NCBI GenBank assembly: GCA_028551475.1
Contig: CM052358.1
Span: 12,755,938-12,819,937 of the forward strand
Source of the DNA: Casuarina equisetifolia
Lineage: Eukaryota > Streptophyta > Magnoliopsida > Fagales > Casuarinaceae
Length of the DNA stretch: 64,000 nucleotides
Direction of reading: 5' to 3'
In this document: piece after piece, positions 12,207 to 22,199 of the stretch
How the letters are laid out: every line of letters begins with the position of its first letter
Position numbering within the stretch: position 1 is the stretch's first letter
Made by a program: the position numbers and the translations under genes
Notes under the pieces: generated by a model
Told to the model about the DNA's origin: nothing
Seen by the model: the letters and a program-made list of their open reading frames with translations, nothing else
Databases searched by the model: none

Positions 12207-13544
12207 TTGTTCGGTGAAAGTTAGATGCAAGTGAACATGTCGAACAAGTAATATAATGATAAGAAAAGTATCGTCCCACGAAGATTGGTGAATACTAAAC
12301 TAATTAAGTACTAAATATGAATTAATCCTAAAATTTATCTAGCAAATCAAAATATTGTTGAAGATGAATTAAAATTTAAAATTGCTAAAATGAAAACTCA
12401 ATACTAATTAAAATTGGATCCAAGTAAGAAAAATCAAAATGAGACACATGTTAGAGCTTCCAATTTCACCATAACTATTAGATATGAATTTCCATAGTTT
12501 ATGCCTGCAAGAATGATATTATCTATGTGATGGCAGAATTTCCTAATTTATTTACTATCCTATGTCTAGGTATAGTAAACCTATTTAGTTCATTAATTCA
12601 CTATATCTCTATATTGAATTGAAACAAACCAAATGCATTAGGATCTATGAATATTCCTGGTTTACAATAAATCTTTCGATCATCTTATCACCAAAAGCCA
12701 CACAAATAACATGGTATATGTCTATCCATATTTAATTCATGGTTATATATTATAAGAAGCAATTACATATTATTACCTTTCAGTCTCTAACATGCACGTC
12801 AAATCATTCAGGTGGTAACTAATCACTTAAAAGCATTAAGCATAATAATATATAACTTACATAAATAAAATATCTTGCAAAACATAAAAACTTATAAAAT
12901 TCACATCATCATAGTTAGGCTACATCTTCGCTCTAACAAAAGAAGTTTAGAACATAATGAAATATCAAACCAAAGTAATAGTGAAAATTAAGCAAAACAT
13001 CTTAAATAGAAAAACAGGAAAGTTGTCACCACACTGTCTTCTCTTTAAGAATTCTTTACAGAATTTCTACAATTCAAGAATGATAAGAAGTAGAGGGAAG
13101 CTTTCGCGGCTCTATTTCTCTTTTTCTTCCTTGGTTTTCTCTTTCTTCTCTCACGTTTTCTCTTCCTTCTTTGGTTCCGGCGGCAACACACGGTTTCTCC
13201 CTTTTTTTCTTTTTTCTTTTTCTCTCCTGTGCGGCGCCTCCTTCTCTTCACGTTTTCTCCTCTTTACGGTTCCTTTTATGCTATCTTTTCCTCCTCCTTG
13301 GCAACGTGTCCTTGTCCTACTCAATTTAGAATTCACTTTTTTGGTCTTTTCTTTTATTCTTTTGGATTTGTACACGTTGCCTTCTTGTAGCTTTTTTTTT
13401 CCTTATTTCTTTTACTCTTTTAGGATTTGCTGCATAAATAACATAAATTTACATAAATATATCAAAACTTAAATATTATCTTATAAAACTTGTATTATTT
13501 ATATCTTAAAATATCTAAAATAACTTTATAAAAATAGAGTTATC
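12207..13544. mobile_element. LTR-like non-coding element inserted in the LINE
   Basis: A 1.34-kb A/T-rich segment without coding domains is flanked by an exact 5-base repeat ACACC (12202-12206 and 13545-13549). It interrupts LINE ORF1. It begins TTGTTCGGTGAA, includes CGTCCCACGAAGATTGG, carries a pyrimidine-rich tract (about 13100-13420), and ends near AGAGTTATC. A second, inverted copy lies at about 38795-39983. This looks like a solo LTR or a non-autonomous LTR element. The exact ends are uncertain because a TG...CA pair can also be drawn a few bases away. The 171-codon ORF at 12957 is a by-product of the pyrimidine tract. Confidence 0.6.
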
Positions 13545-14131
13545 ACACCTCAGTTCCACCAATAGGTGAATTATTATTTTCACTATCTGTTACAACTATA
13601 GAGGTATTCTCTCGAACTTTATTAGTGACACTAACAATTTAAGATAATTCTTTACTAGTTTCAATTTCACGAGTGTTATCCGAAGTATGACTATAAGTAA
13701 TTTTAGCTAAATCATCAATACTTGATTTGAAAAGTGAAGCCGCAATTTCCACTGCCAAATTAGATTTTGTAGCACTTGGGGCAATTCCTAGTCGTAGGTT
13801 TGACTTAAGTACGTGTCATCAATTATGGGTTTATAGAATCAGTTGTTCGGGTAACTCATCTTTGATTGACAGAGAGTAACTCAGGATCGATATAGTCCAA
13901 CAATTTGACCCTAGACCATCCAAAAAGAAGACTAAATTGATTATCTTCCATATTATCATCAAATAAAGGATCCACGTGCTTTGTCATTTAATTAATACAG
14001 TTAAATTTTAGACTTTTCTTGTCCAAATTATGTACATTATTTTTATCGGAGATCTTGGTGTATATGAAGATCTTGGAGCTTGGTTTAAAGACTCCCCATA
14101 GATTCTCTGTCTTTTCGCTAGCTTCGCTATC

Positions 14132-15300
14132 AAAGAACAACCTTTGCACGCTCTTGTTGCCTTTTTTTTTCCCCTCAAACCACGCACCAAGAATCCTCGA
14201 ACGCTGCTTATGCGTTACAGCCTGCACAAGAGATGATCAAACTCTTGTTTCTCTGTTGTATGTTAAATTATCACTACCGAGTTCACGTAGCTGTTAGCCA
14301 GCGCGTGAAGGTCCCTGGTTTGGGGAGCCAACTACGCAGAAGTTCCTTTTGCTAGATTCCCAGTTTTGATCACATTCTAAGTGGAGACATTGGAGAGGGG
14401 TCGACGAAAAGTACTACGTCTGGAGCTTTAATCATTTGCATTGCTTTGACTTATTCGAGTAAAAAAGTTGCTAAGGACGACGGGTTTAGTGGCAAAGGAA
14501 GTTGGCGGACCTCCAAGGGGTTTGGTGGCGATGGTGCGTCTTGCTTGGTTTCTTTTTTAATTCCTTGACCATGATAGAAACAATGGCCACTAAACGTCTT
14601 GAAACAGGAACCGTCCACTGAAATGAAAAATAGATGCCTATCTGGGAACGGAGGCATACAGTTTCTTTTACTGGAGAAGTCTGATTGATTAGAAAGCGCG
14701 TGGTTTCGCGAAATCTTTTAAGAAAGATCTTTACTATTTGGCGGTCAGTAATCACATAACCGTCTTGACGGGGTTAGATACCGTAAACAGAGAATTTCAA
14801 AATAAATAATCTAGTGCAGTCTCCTTTTTCAATTTGCATAATGATGGACGCATGTGTTTCCTTGACTTTTCTTGACCAAAAGATTCTGAGCTTATATATC
14901 AGCCATTACATATAGTATTATACATCCGAAAGGTGAGCGAGCAGAAAATCCCTAACTTTTTGGTTGGATTCTCTAGTGGGGGAGGCCCATCAACTCCATC
15001 TCGCTGTTCTAAACTAACATATCACGGGCTGTCAAAGTAGAATAGATTAAACAGATCGCCGTCTTCTCGGATCACTGAACAAGGCTAGTAACTCTTAAGT
15101 CAGGTGGGAGTTTATCTTAAGTGTTCTGCAAATTAAATATCGCCACATCAGAGAAGGGACCTACATCAAATGTTCTCTCTTCCCGCTCCAGCAGATCCGC
15201 CGACACGCCCAATTCTTAGTTTCGTACTTCAAACCATCTCCACATGGGGACTGGTTATCGTGCGCACATAAGCTATCTACGAAGAGCTGTCATCTTAACC
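14132..15300 (+). pseudogene. Decayed multi-domain CEP locus, unit 1 (coding part lost)
   Basis: From about 14290 the sequence matches the upstream block of the intact multi-domain CEP genes (22870-23700, 41350-42200) and the decayed locus at 36050-37300. Landmarks are TAATGATGGACxxATGTG near 14842, GACCAAAAGATTCTGAGCTT near 14874 and AGAATCCCTA in related form near 14945. Where the CEP reading frame should follow, only a few hundred unrelated or shrunken bases remain. They end in sequence like the multi-domain 3' UTR (TTAGTTTCGTACTT near 15216). No start, signal peptide or CEP domain is readable. I infer loss of the coding region by deletion. Confidence 0.55.
14176..14180. other. Empty target site of the Copia element of unit 2
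   Basis: The sequence CTCAAACCACGCACC is uninterrupted here. In unit 2 the same sequence is split after CAAAC by the 5.6-kb element at 30323-35950, with CAAAC repeated on both sides. Confidence 0.8.
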
Positions 15301-15589
15301 TAACACTGGCATGTATGAAAAAATAGAGATTCTTAGTCACGTACACATCCGCCTGCCACCCCACATAGCCCCCAAACAAGCATATGACGTTGTGGAACAG
15401 ATAAAAGTAAATGGTAGAAGACACTCAAAATTTTATAAAGGTGAAGAAAAAATAATTGAAGAAATTAATGAAACTGAAGGCAGCCTTTGTTGGAAGGAAA
15501 ATACACATTGTGGAAAGCCCCCAGGCGGTTTTGACTATGCACAATTCCAAAGAATGTAGAATTTTCTTTACAACATATACATTGCCCGT

Positions 15590-16321
15590 GGGATGAAATT
15601 AATAAAATAATAAACAATGCAATAAATTAACAAATAGGCCTACGTAGCAGGCCGGATCAAGTGACAAAAGCGCCACATAACTGAAGGTATCAGCAATGAA
15701 CCTGGCAAAGTTGAGGAAAAGAAACATAAGTAACAAAAAAAGAAAAGACATTAACCAACTACCTGAAGATAATCCACTCAAGAAATAAAGAATTCAATAT
15801 ACTCTAATACTCAGTAAATCATCGTGAAGCGCAAAACCCACGTCTAGCTCACCATTCTGTAAGAGATTACCTAGAGTTCAGAAAGCGCAACTAAAAACGA
15901 AAAGAATGAAAGCTTCTTCAAAGTTTAAAGTTGTTTTCATTCAAGCAACATAAGCTCCAGCAAAACCTCCCCGAAAGAAAACCCAAAATATGTCTTTAAA
16001 TAGATTACATCACGACATATTAGTTTACCTATGCAGACCCTTAAGAAAGTAGCGAACACTTGAGAAGTACCCCAGCAACCGCTTCACCCGAAGATCCTTT
16101 AAAGGGTGAGAAAATGAGAGAAAAATAGTTGTGTATTTTATTTCAAAAACTTTAATTGAATACAGAGTCAAAAGCCTATTTATAAAGCTTAAAAAAGCTA
16201 TTAGACAACTAAATTATAACTGCTCAATAATAGACTAGGTAAGAGAAATTGGATTAGTTAAATAACTGTTCACTGGATTAATTAAGTTTAAGCTGAAGTT
16301 AAGGTAACGGCTCTGTCAACA
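15590..16321 (-). mobile_element. Copia LTR-like segment, unit 1
   Basis: This segment lies directly beyond the 3' end (minus strand) of the Copia RNase H fragment. On the minus strand it starts TGTTGACAG right after a purine-rich stretch (TTTACGGGTGAA), as expected for polypurine tract followed by the 3' LTR. A paralogous copy is at 37465-38300. The distal end is approximate; I chose the TG at 15589-15590 because homology to the non-LTR flank ends near there. The other LTR was not found. Confidence 0.5.
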
Positions 16322-16322
16322 T

Positions 16323-17638
16323 TCACCCGTAAATGAAGCTCGCCAAGTGTCTTTTGAATGCTTCAAACAGAGGCCTCCCCAAAGGTTGGGTTAGATGGCA
16401 GGAAGGTATATACAGGATAATAGGTGCTCCTTGGGCAAGCCTTTCTCTAACAAAATGGTAATCTATTACCAAGTGTTTGGTCTTATCGTGAAATATTGGA
16501 TTTGTAGACTTGTGTAAGGCAAAAATATTGTCACAGAATAATGATGTGGCTTTAAACTGTGAAGTAGCCAAATATTTAAGTCGAGAACATACCCAAATTG
16601 ATCCTGCTGTAATTGCTGCCAAAGCCCTATATATAGCCTCAACAGACCACCCGGCAATGGTGGGTTGCCTTTTGGAACTCCATGTGATGCAGTTTGTCCC
16701 AATAAACAAACAAATCCAGTGCTTGACCTTGTGGTTGACGTACATTCAGCCCAATCCGAGTCAAAAAACAGTTCTAGAATGAATTTTTCAAACCCAAATC
16801 GGATGTCCCTTGAAAGTATCTAAATAGTCTCTACAAATTGTGAAAATCCAAAACAGTTGGAAAATGCATGATTAACAGCAAATGAGATTTCATACCTAGT
16901 AAAAGTGAAATGTTGAAAACCTCTAACTATACTATGGAATTTAGAAGGTCTCTGAAACAAGTTGTCTCCATTTTTATTAAAATTTGTTTTGCTGCCAAGG
17001 GAGTAGTAATGGATTTACATAAATCTATTTGTGCTCGGTTAGAGATCAATAATATATTTCTTTTGAGATAGCAATAATCCATTAGACAACTTACTTCAAT
17101 TCCTAAAATATACTGAAGATAGCCCAAATGTTTTATTAGAAATGCAGCCAATGTAGAAATAAAATGATTGAGCACATCCTTGAAGTTACCAATAACTACT
17201 AGACAATCTACATGTAATAAGATCCAAATAACGACAGAGCTATGACTGCGTATGAAGAGAGACAAATCATGTCTAATGAAGAAAAATTTCATAGTCGATT
17301 AGAAAATTAATAACACAGTTGAACCAAGCCATAGGGACTTTTTTGAGACTGTATATGGCCCTACATAGCACGTAGATAGAATCCGGTTGCTTGGAGTCAG
17401 AGTACCTATTCCATATAAACAAATATGACCAATAAGCCATGTAAAACGCCGTTATTGATGTCAAATTGTAATAGACCCATTGTAATACAGTAGCAACTGA
17501 AAGAAGCATGCAAAAGATAGAAGACCTTACCACCAAACTAAATATTTTGAGATAGTCGATACCTTCTTCTTGATGTATGATGTATGCTTTTGCTACCAAA
17601 CAGAATTTGAGCCTAGACAAGGAACCATCTGCTGCCAA
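16323..17638 (-). pseudogene. Degenerate Ty1/Copia pol (RT and RNase H)
   Basis: Minus-strand fragments, in coding order. At 17273-17638 LVAKAYIIHQEEGIDYLKIF and ALYSLKK-like ICRAIYSLKKVPMAWF mark the Copia RT N-terminal half. At 16927-17292 FLIKHLGYLQYILGIEV is the RT C-terminal block. At 16323-16745 DNIFALHKSTNPIFHDKTKH leads to IDYHFVRE, the Copia RNase H end. The frames differ and the YVDD-type site is altered (LLHVDCLVV), so the element is dead. In unit 2 the corresponding remnant is split by a later insertion (38301-38700 and 40262-40445). Confidence 0.8.
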
Positions 17639-17869
17639 TTTTTCCTTAAATAATTAGCGACAAACTACAATGATGCAAACGGAAGGTCGAAACAATTAAA
17701 TAATTGAAAGCTAGAATAAAAACAAAAATGCAGTCACTTTGGAATCTCATCAATTGTCCAAGTTCATCATCATAAAGTAAATGAATTCATAGTACTAAAT
17801 GAAAGAGAACTTCAATTATGTATCTTGACGTCAAAGGAAATATGGCATGGAGTTGGAGAGGTCTTCTAA
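17639..17869. other. Nothing recognised
   Basis: An A/T-rich spacer between Copia and LINE-like remnants with no supportable coding or structural feature. The missing second Copia LTR is not evident here. Confidence 0.4.
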
Positions 17870-18568
17870 CGTTAAGACAAACTCTCACCTCTACACTTTT
17901 CAAACCTTCTTATTGTTGTAAAGAAACATATAAGGAATTGCGTTAAGTGAATACTGAGGTTGAATGGTATATTTTGATATGGTCAGGAGGAATCAGCAAA
18001 CATAACTTCATTGGTTGACTCATATGTAGGAACAAACTTCTTATAACAGAAGTGACTTTTCGATGGTTTCTCTTAATTGATATGTATTGTAATTTTTGTA
18101 GCTCTTAATATGAAAGTATATCACACTTGTTTTTTTAGAATACTTGGACTAGCTAGATTTGGAAAAGTATTCTAACACAATAAGGCCTTTGTAAGGACAT
18201 TGACGATTGGAATTATAAATTACAATGGATGACTAAAGCAACTAAGGATAAGGATTTTACTATAAAGCTTTTTAAACTTTCTTTCTTAGCATGTCTTTAT
18301 TGTATATAGTTTGAGCATAATCATAGACGTTTTCAAAATAAGACTGTTGATATACCAATTTTGTTAGCTAGAATTAGAAGAGTAGTTTGTAGAAGAGCAT
18401 CTTTATTTAGAAATATTAAACAATTTCAAGCAAATATTTTATTGTGTCATAGCTGGAGAATTCCACATTCTATTTTCTCTTAGATGAATTGTAATACTGG
18501 GATATGCTCCTAAGCTTTTATATTTCCTTATTCTTTAATAAATAAACTCACATATTCATAAAAAAAAA
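17870..18568 (+). mobile_element. Retroposon 3'-end fragment with poly-A
   Basis: The fragment ends AATAAACTCACATATTCAT followed by poly-A at 18558-18568. It is paralogous to 61265-62110 over most of its length (shared phrases such as GGTTGAATGGTATA and CTCATATGTA(G/A)GAACAAACTT). The tail also matches 2260-2298 and, in reverse, 51240-51300 and 56915-57000. No protein domain is readable. The poly-A end suggests a LINE or LINE-mobilised family. Confidence 0.55.
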
Positions 18569-19177
18569 GAATAAAAATAGAAAATTCATAAAAAAATTTC
18601 TACAAAACCAAGAACAAGAAACAAATGAAATGGAAGAAATTGCATGTGTTTTTTATGATGTAAAGTGTACATAATAGCTCTTAATCAATATGCGAATTAA
18701 GGTTTATGAAGTATGGAAAAAATTGTGAAATAAATTTCTAGTCATTAAGATTGGTTGGTGGTAATTCGTGGTGATTCTAGTTTTAGGAAAGGTTTTTTGA
18801 AATTAAAATTCTTCTTCCGAGATTTGTGATGGAACCTGTTTTATGTTGGTTGAACTTGAACTTGAGAAGACTTTCTTTTGTTTCTAAATCTTTTCCTTTT
18901 CTATCTGATTTGTTGGGTTGGTGGAGTAATTTCCAATTCTTAGTTGGTGGAGATTTTTCTGACATGCATAGGGTTTCTCGATAGTGCTCGAGGAAGATGC
19001 ACGCTGTGCAGAGACTTGGTTGACATGGCACTTTGATATGACGAGGTTAACTGTGGCTGATAGGGCTTGAACACGTGTAGATGACATGGCTTTTGTTTTC
19101 TTTTGAAGTCGGTTTTTGGTTTATGATAGGCTTGGGCTTCGTCTTAATAGAGGGATTAATTCCCAAGTGCACTTCTT
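18569..19177. other. Intergenic, no gene seen
   Basis: No domain, repeat or regulatory pattern that I can support. Base composition becomes less A/T-rich toward 19000. Confidence 0.4.
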
Positions 19178-19561
19178 GTGGATTTCTTCATCCGTAGCAT
19201 TATGTTAGCTAGTATGAGACAAAGCATCAAAGATGGTTTTTGGAATTTTTGGGATCAAACGGGTGATAGTAAGGGTATAATGATGGTTAGGTTTAGTAAT
19301 CCGGTATTTGGCTCGAGTAATCATTTGTGGGGTGAGGTATTTTGTAGCGAAGAGATCGACTATGTAGAGGAAATGACAAGATCGGGAAGACGGGAAGAAG
19401 AAATTGCACCGTTGTGGAGAGATGCTGTGTTTTGCGGGGTAGAAGTGGAAGGGGTGATCGAGGGAGATGTCAGATGTAAGGGAAAAGTGAGTTGTGGGCT
19501 GGATTATATGGTTGTAGATGTAGAACCGGAAGCTAGTTGGGAGTTGGATCGGATTGTGTGA
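19178..19561 (+). CDS. Unrecognised 127-codon ORF, possibly not a gene
   Basis: An open frame of 127 codons encoding an acidic product with a C-terminal half rich in Glu, Val and Gly (for example EEEIAPLWRDAVFCGVEVEG). There is no signal peptide, membrane segment or motif I recognise. It lies among transposon remnants, has no evident TATA box or neighbour in the same strand, and its codons look like G-rich non-coding DNA. It could be a transposon-derived fragment or chance. I list it only because it is the longest unexplained ORF of this region. Confidence 0.15.
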   Translation: MDFFIRSIMLASMRQSIKDGFWNFWDQTGDSKGIMMVRFSNPVFGSSNHLWGEVFCSEEIDYVEEMTRSGRREEEIAPLWRDAVFCGVEVEGVIEGDVRCKGKVSCGLDYMVVDVEPEASWELDRIV

Positions 19562-19784
19562 GATGAAATGAATCCGGTTGGGAGAGATGAATCAAGTTGG
19601 GTGGTGTGAAATGAAGTGGGTTGGATTATGGGAGTTAAGGATGTGGATGGACTTAAGATACTCCGTGGTGTAGAATCGATTACGAGTCTGGATAATGAAG
19701 GGGTAACTCAGTATTTACCGTGGTGGGCGAGGTATTTATCACAATAGGTGGAATTGATGTCTGGGTAAATTCTCTGTACAGAAA

Positions 19785-20338
19785 GGAAACCCTACGTAAC
19801 CATCATTTGGTGACATGTGGCATTGTGTAGTTATTAGAGTTGCCACGAGAAGAGAAAATGTGAAAAGTACCTCAGGTATTAATTGGAGACTAGTAGTTGT
19901 ATCATTTAAGATCGGATTCATTTTTGATGAACACGTGTCAAATGTGAAAAGTATCTTTCTAGGGAGATGAATGAGAAGCAGCATTTGGTATGGAAAATAT
20001 GCCAAATTTACTTGAAGTCGAAAGATTCCAATTAGATACTATTACGTGCCTCAATTTGAGGCTGGTCTTAACATATTTTATTTGGAAACCCTACGTAACC
20101 ATCATTTGGTGACATGTGGCATTGTGTAGTTATTAGAGTTGCCACGAGAAGAGAAAATGTGAAAAGTACCTCAGGTATTAATTGGAGACTAGTAGTTGTA
20201 TCATTTAAGATCGGATTCATTTTTGATGAACACGTGTCAAATGTGAAAAGTATCTTTCTAGGGAGATGAATGAGAAGCAGCATTTGGTATGAAAAATACG
20301 TGCCTCAATTTGAGGCTGGTCTTAACATATTTTATTTA
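19785..20338. repeat. Recent ~299-bp tandem duplication
   Basis: Copy 1 is 19785-20083 and copy 2 is 20084-20338. They appear identical base for base, except that copy 2 lacks about 44 bases near 20296 (present in copy 1 at about 19997-20041). Both include AACACGTGTCAAATGTGAAA, containing a CACGTG palindrome. Identity implies a very recent event. The antisense ORFs are simply duplicated with it and have no known domain. Confidence 0.9.
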
Positions 20339-20429
20339 CAAATCACCCGGTTGTGGACACCTAGTGACCCATTCTATGATAGCCTTTTCTTGTAGCCATT
20401 TTTGTAAGTCACCTTTTTTATGATTTGAA

Positions 20430-21255
20430 CTTGAGACATGGGATTAGTTCTAATTTGTTAAGTACTTTAACCACTTTACCAAAAGAACTAGGTTTGAGGA
20501 CTAGCCTCAATACATTTTACTTAACTACCATCCCTAACTTGGGCTTTTATAAGCCCAAGCATGTAATGGGCCTCCATAATCCAATAACATATATGAAGTT
20601 TTGGGAGTTAATATCTACAAAAGAAAAATGACTTTCATCAAATAGAACATGTCTAAGAATAAATACCTTTCCACTAGGAATAGAAAAGCAAGAATATCTT
20701 TTATGTTGTAAGCTATATCCTAGAAATAGGCAACTTTGAGATCTAGAAGAAAGTTTATCAATAGCATAATTCTTGAAATAGGGAAATAACTACAACCAAA
20801 AACTCTTAGAAAGTGGTATTGAGGAACAATATTGTGTAAGAGTTTAGATGGAGATTTCATTTTAAGATAAGGATTGGGAAGTTGATTGATAAGGTATACT
20901 ATAATAAAAAAAGCTTCAACCTAAAAAATTCTTATCATGGAGGCCCAAAATAATATTTACTAAAAGATCTAAGTCTAAAGGTTAGTTTCAATACATTTCA
21001 TTTGAATATTATCCATAACTTGGACCCTTATAAGCTCAAGCATGTTATGGGCCTTCATAATCTTGTAATAGATATAGGGTTTTGTGAGTTAGTAGTTCCA
21101 AAGGAAAAATGACTTTCATCAAATAGAACATGTCTAGAAATGAATACCTTTCCACCAAAAATATAAAAGTAATGATATCCTTTATGTTGCAAGCTATATC
21201 CTAGAAATGGATAACTTAGAGATCTAAAAGAAAGTTTATTGACGTTGGATAAGAG
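20430..21255 (-). pseudogene. Two tandem Copia pol fragments
   Basis: On the minus strand both halves encode GKVFISRHVLFDESHFSF-like sequence (about 20610-20680 and 21100-21170), the Copia block downstream of integrase. This is preceded by GYSLQHK-like residues. The two halves (about 20490-20775 and 20985-21250) are diverged copies of one another in direct orientation. Stops and small indels interrupt both. Neither appears continuous with the Copia remnant at 16323-17638. Confidence 0.6.
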
Positions 21256-21399
21256 TTCATATGGGTAACTTTGAGTTGAAGGATTTTTTTATATTTAAAT
21301 ATTATTTAAGGATCATATTTTTCAGATGCATAACTTTAACCCATAATAATTTAACTATTTACTTTTCTTACTCAGATGCTCCAAATTGCTTAGTCGATT

Positions 21400-21508
21400 T
21401 TACTCCCTACACCACCAGGTATTGATGTGTTTAAGCGGTTTCCTCAACCTTACGACGTCGATAACTTCAGGTCCCAGCCATGGTGTAGGGCATTCCCTCG
21501 AAAACTAG
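21400..21508 (+). pseudogene. CEP remnant with deleted domain core
   Basis: The sequence around 21450-21508 reads YDVDNFR, then a deletion, then a piece corresponding to the end of the CEP domain in another frame (GTAGGGCATTCCCTCGAAAA, then TAG at 21506-21508). About 20 bases encoding the PTxPGH part are missing. The following GGGGCTACTT and GGCATGCATG resemble the flank after the 1-275 pseudogene, so it belongs to the MEGRSLL-type subfamily. No signal peptide is readable upstream. Confidence 0.65.
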
Positions 21509-21579
21509 GGGCTACTTAAGTACACACGTATGAGGCATGCATGTTGTCAACAGTTAAAAGAAAAGTAAGTTCAGTAGTT

Positions 21580-21879
21580 AGAAAATAAGGATGTCATTCT
21601 CTATTGCTTGTCACAGATAGTAAAAAATAAGTTAATAAAAAGTGACAAAAGGAAAATTGATAATCCAATCCTATTGATAAAAGTAAGACAAATTGTATAA
21701 AGGAGATTTTATGTTTTGAAATATAAAATCCCTCCATACAAATATCATTTTGAGTGAGATTTAAAAACTTTTCACCTCTATCTTTCTCTAGCTCTCATAA
21801 CTCTTGTAATACTATGATATGCTCTTATACTTATACAGTAATTTTCATTCATACAAACTTATCTTTCTGAAAAAAAAAA
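21580..21879 (+). mobile_element. LINE 3'-end fragment with poly-A
   Basis: The + strand ends in poly-A at 21870-21879. Upstream, the block with AAATCCCTCCATACAAATATCATTTTGAGTGAG resembles in reverse orientation the LINE 3' UTRs at 2945-3545 and 8061-8700. No coding domain remains. Confidence 0.5.
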
Positions 21880-22199
21880 GTAATAGAAGGAAATAAAAAA
21901 TTTATAATCTATTCTCCGGGTTACAACTTTCCATACATTAGTTAACGTCAAAACGTCAAGGATTTGTAACTCTGCGTTGTTGTACACAAAATGCAGCAGA
22001 GAAATTTGTAGTTCTTCATCTATTTCTTTGCCTACAAACACATGCGAGGAATTAAAAAGCATAATCAACTACATCAGTGATGATTTCGTGTCTCAGTCTA
22101 CGATCAAAATGGTAAGTAGATCTATCAACTCCCTTAGGACAAACTCACTTGCCAAAATGAGTTTTACTCTTGTATGTTTGTCTATATTATTATTTTCTC

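Larger units (their letters stand above)
8061..13943 (-). mobile_element. Degenerate non-LTR retrotransposon (LINE), split by an insertion
   Basis: On the minus strand the order is gag-like ORF1, endonuclease, reverse transcriptase, 3' UTR and poly-A (poly-T at 8061-8068 on +). A 9-base direct repeat TCTTCCATA flanks it exactly (8052-8060 and 13944-13952), fitting target-primed integration. Recognisable parts are listed separately. All are broken by stops and frameshifts, so the element is dead. An LTR-like element at 12207-13544 interrupts ORF1. The 5' boundary rests mainly on the 9-base repeat and could be wrong, since ORF-like sequence may continue to about 13990. Confidence 0.7.
7853..14131. 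mobile_element. Nested insertion interval specific to unit 1
   Basis: Unit 2 reads straight across this place at 30276-30286, whereas unit 1 is interrupted for about 6.3 kb. The interval is flanked by an imperfect 11-base repeat (AAAGATCAACC at 7842-7852, AAAGAACAACC at 14132-14142). Inside lie a minus-strand LINE and, within that, an LTR-like element. The outermost 200 and 180 bases (7853-8051, 13953-14131) are unidentified and may belong to an older element. Confidence 0.55.

Noticed and set aside
12957..13472. 171-codon ORF rich in Phe, Ser and Leu
   Set aside because: It is created by the pyrimidine-rich tract of an LTR-like element. The inverted copy at 38879-39172 has a different frame structure and no conserved product.
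15311..15559. 82-codon ORF after the decayed multi-domain locus
   Set aside because: The homologous sequence in unit 2 (37190-37430) is interrupted in this frame. It lies in sequence related to the CEP 3' flank.
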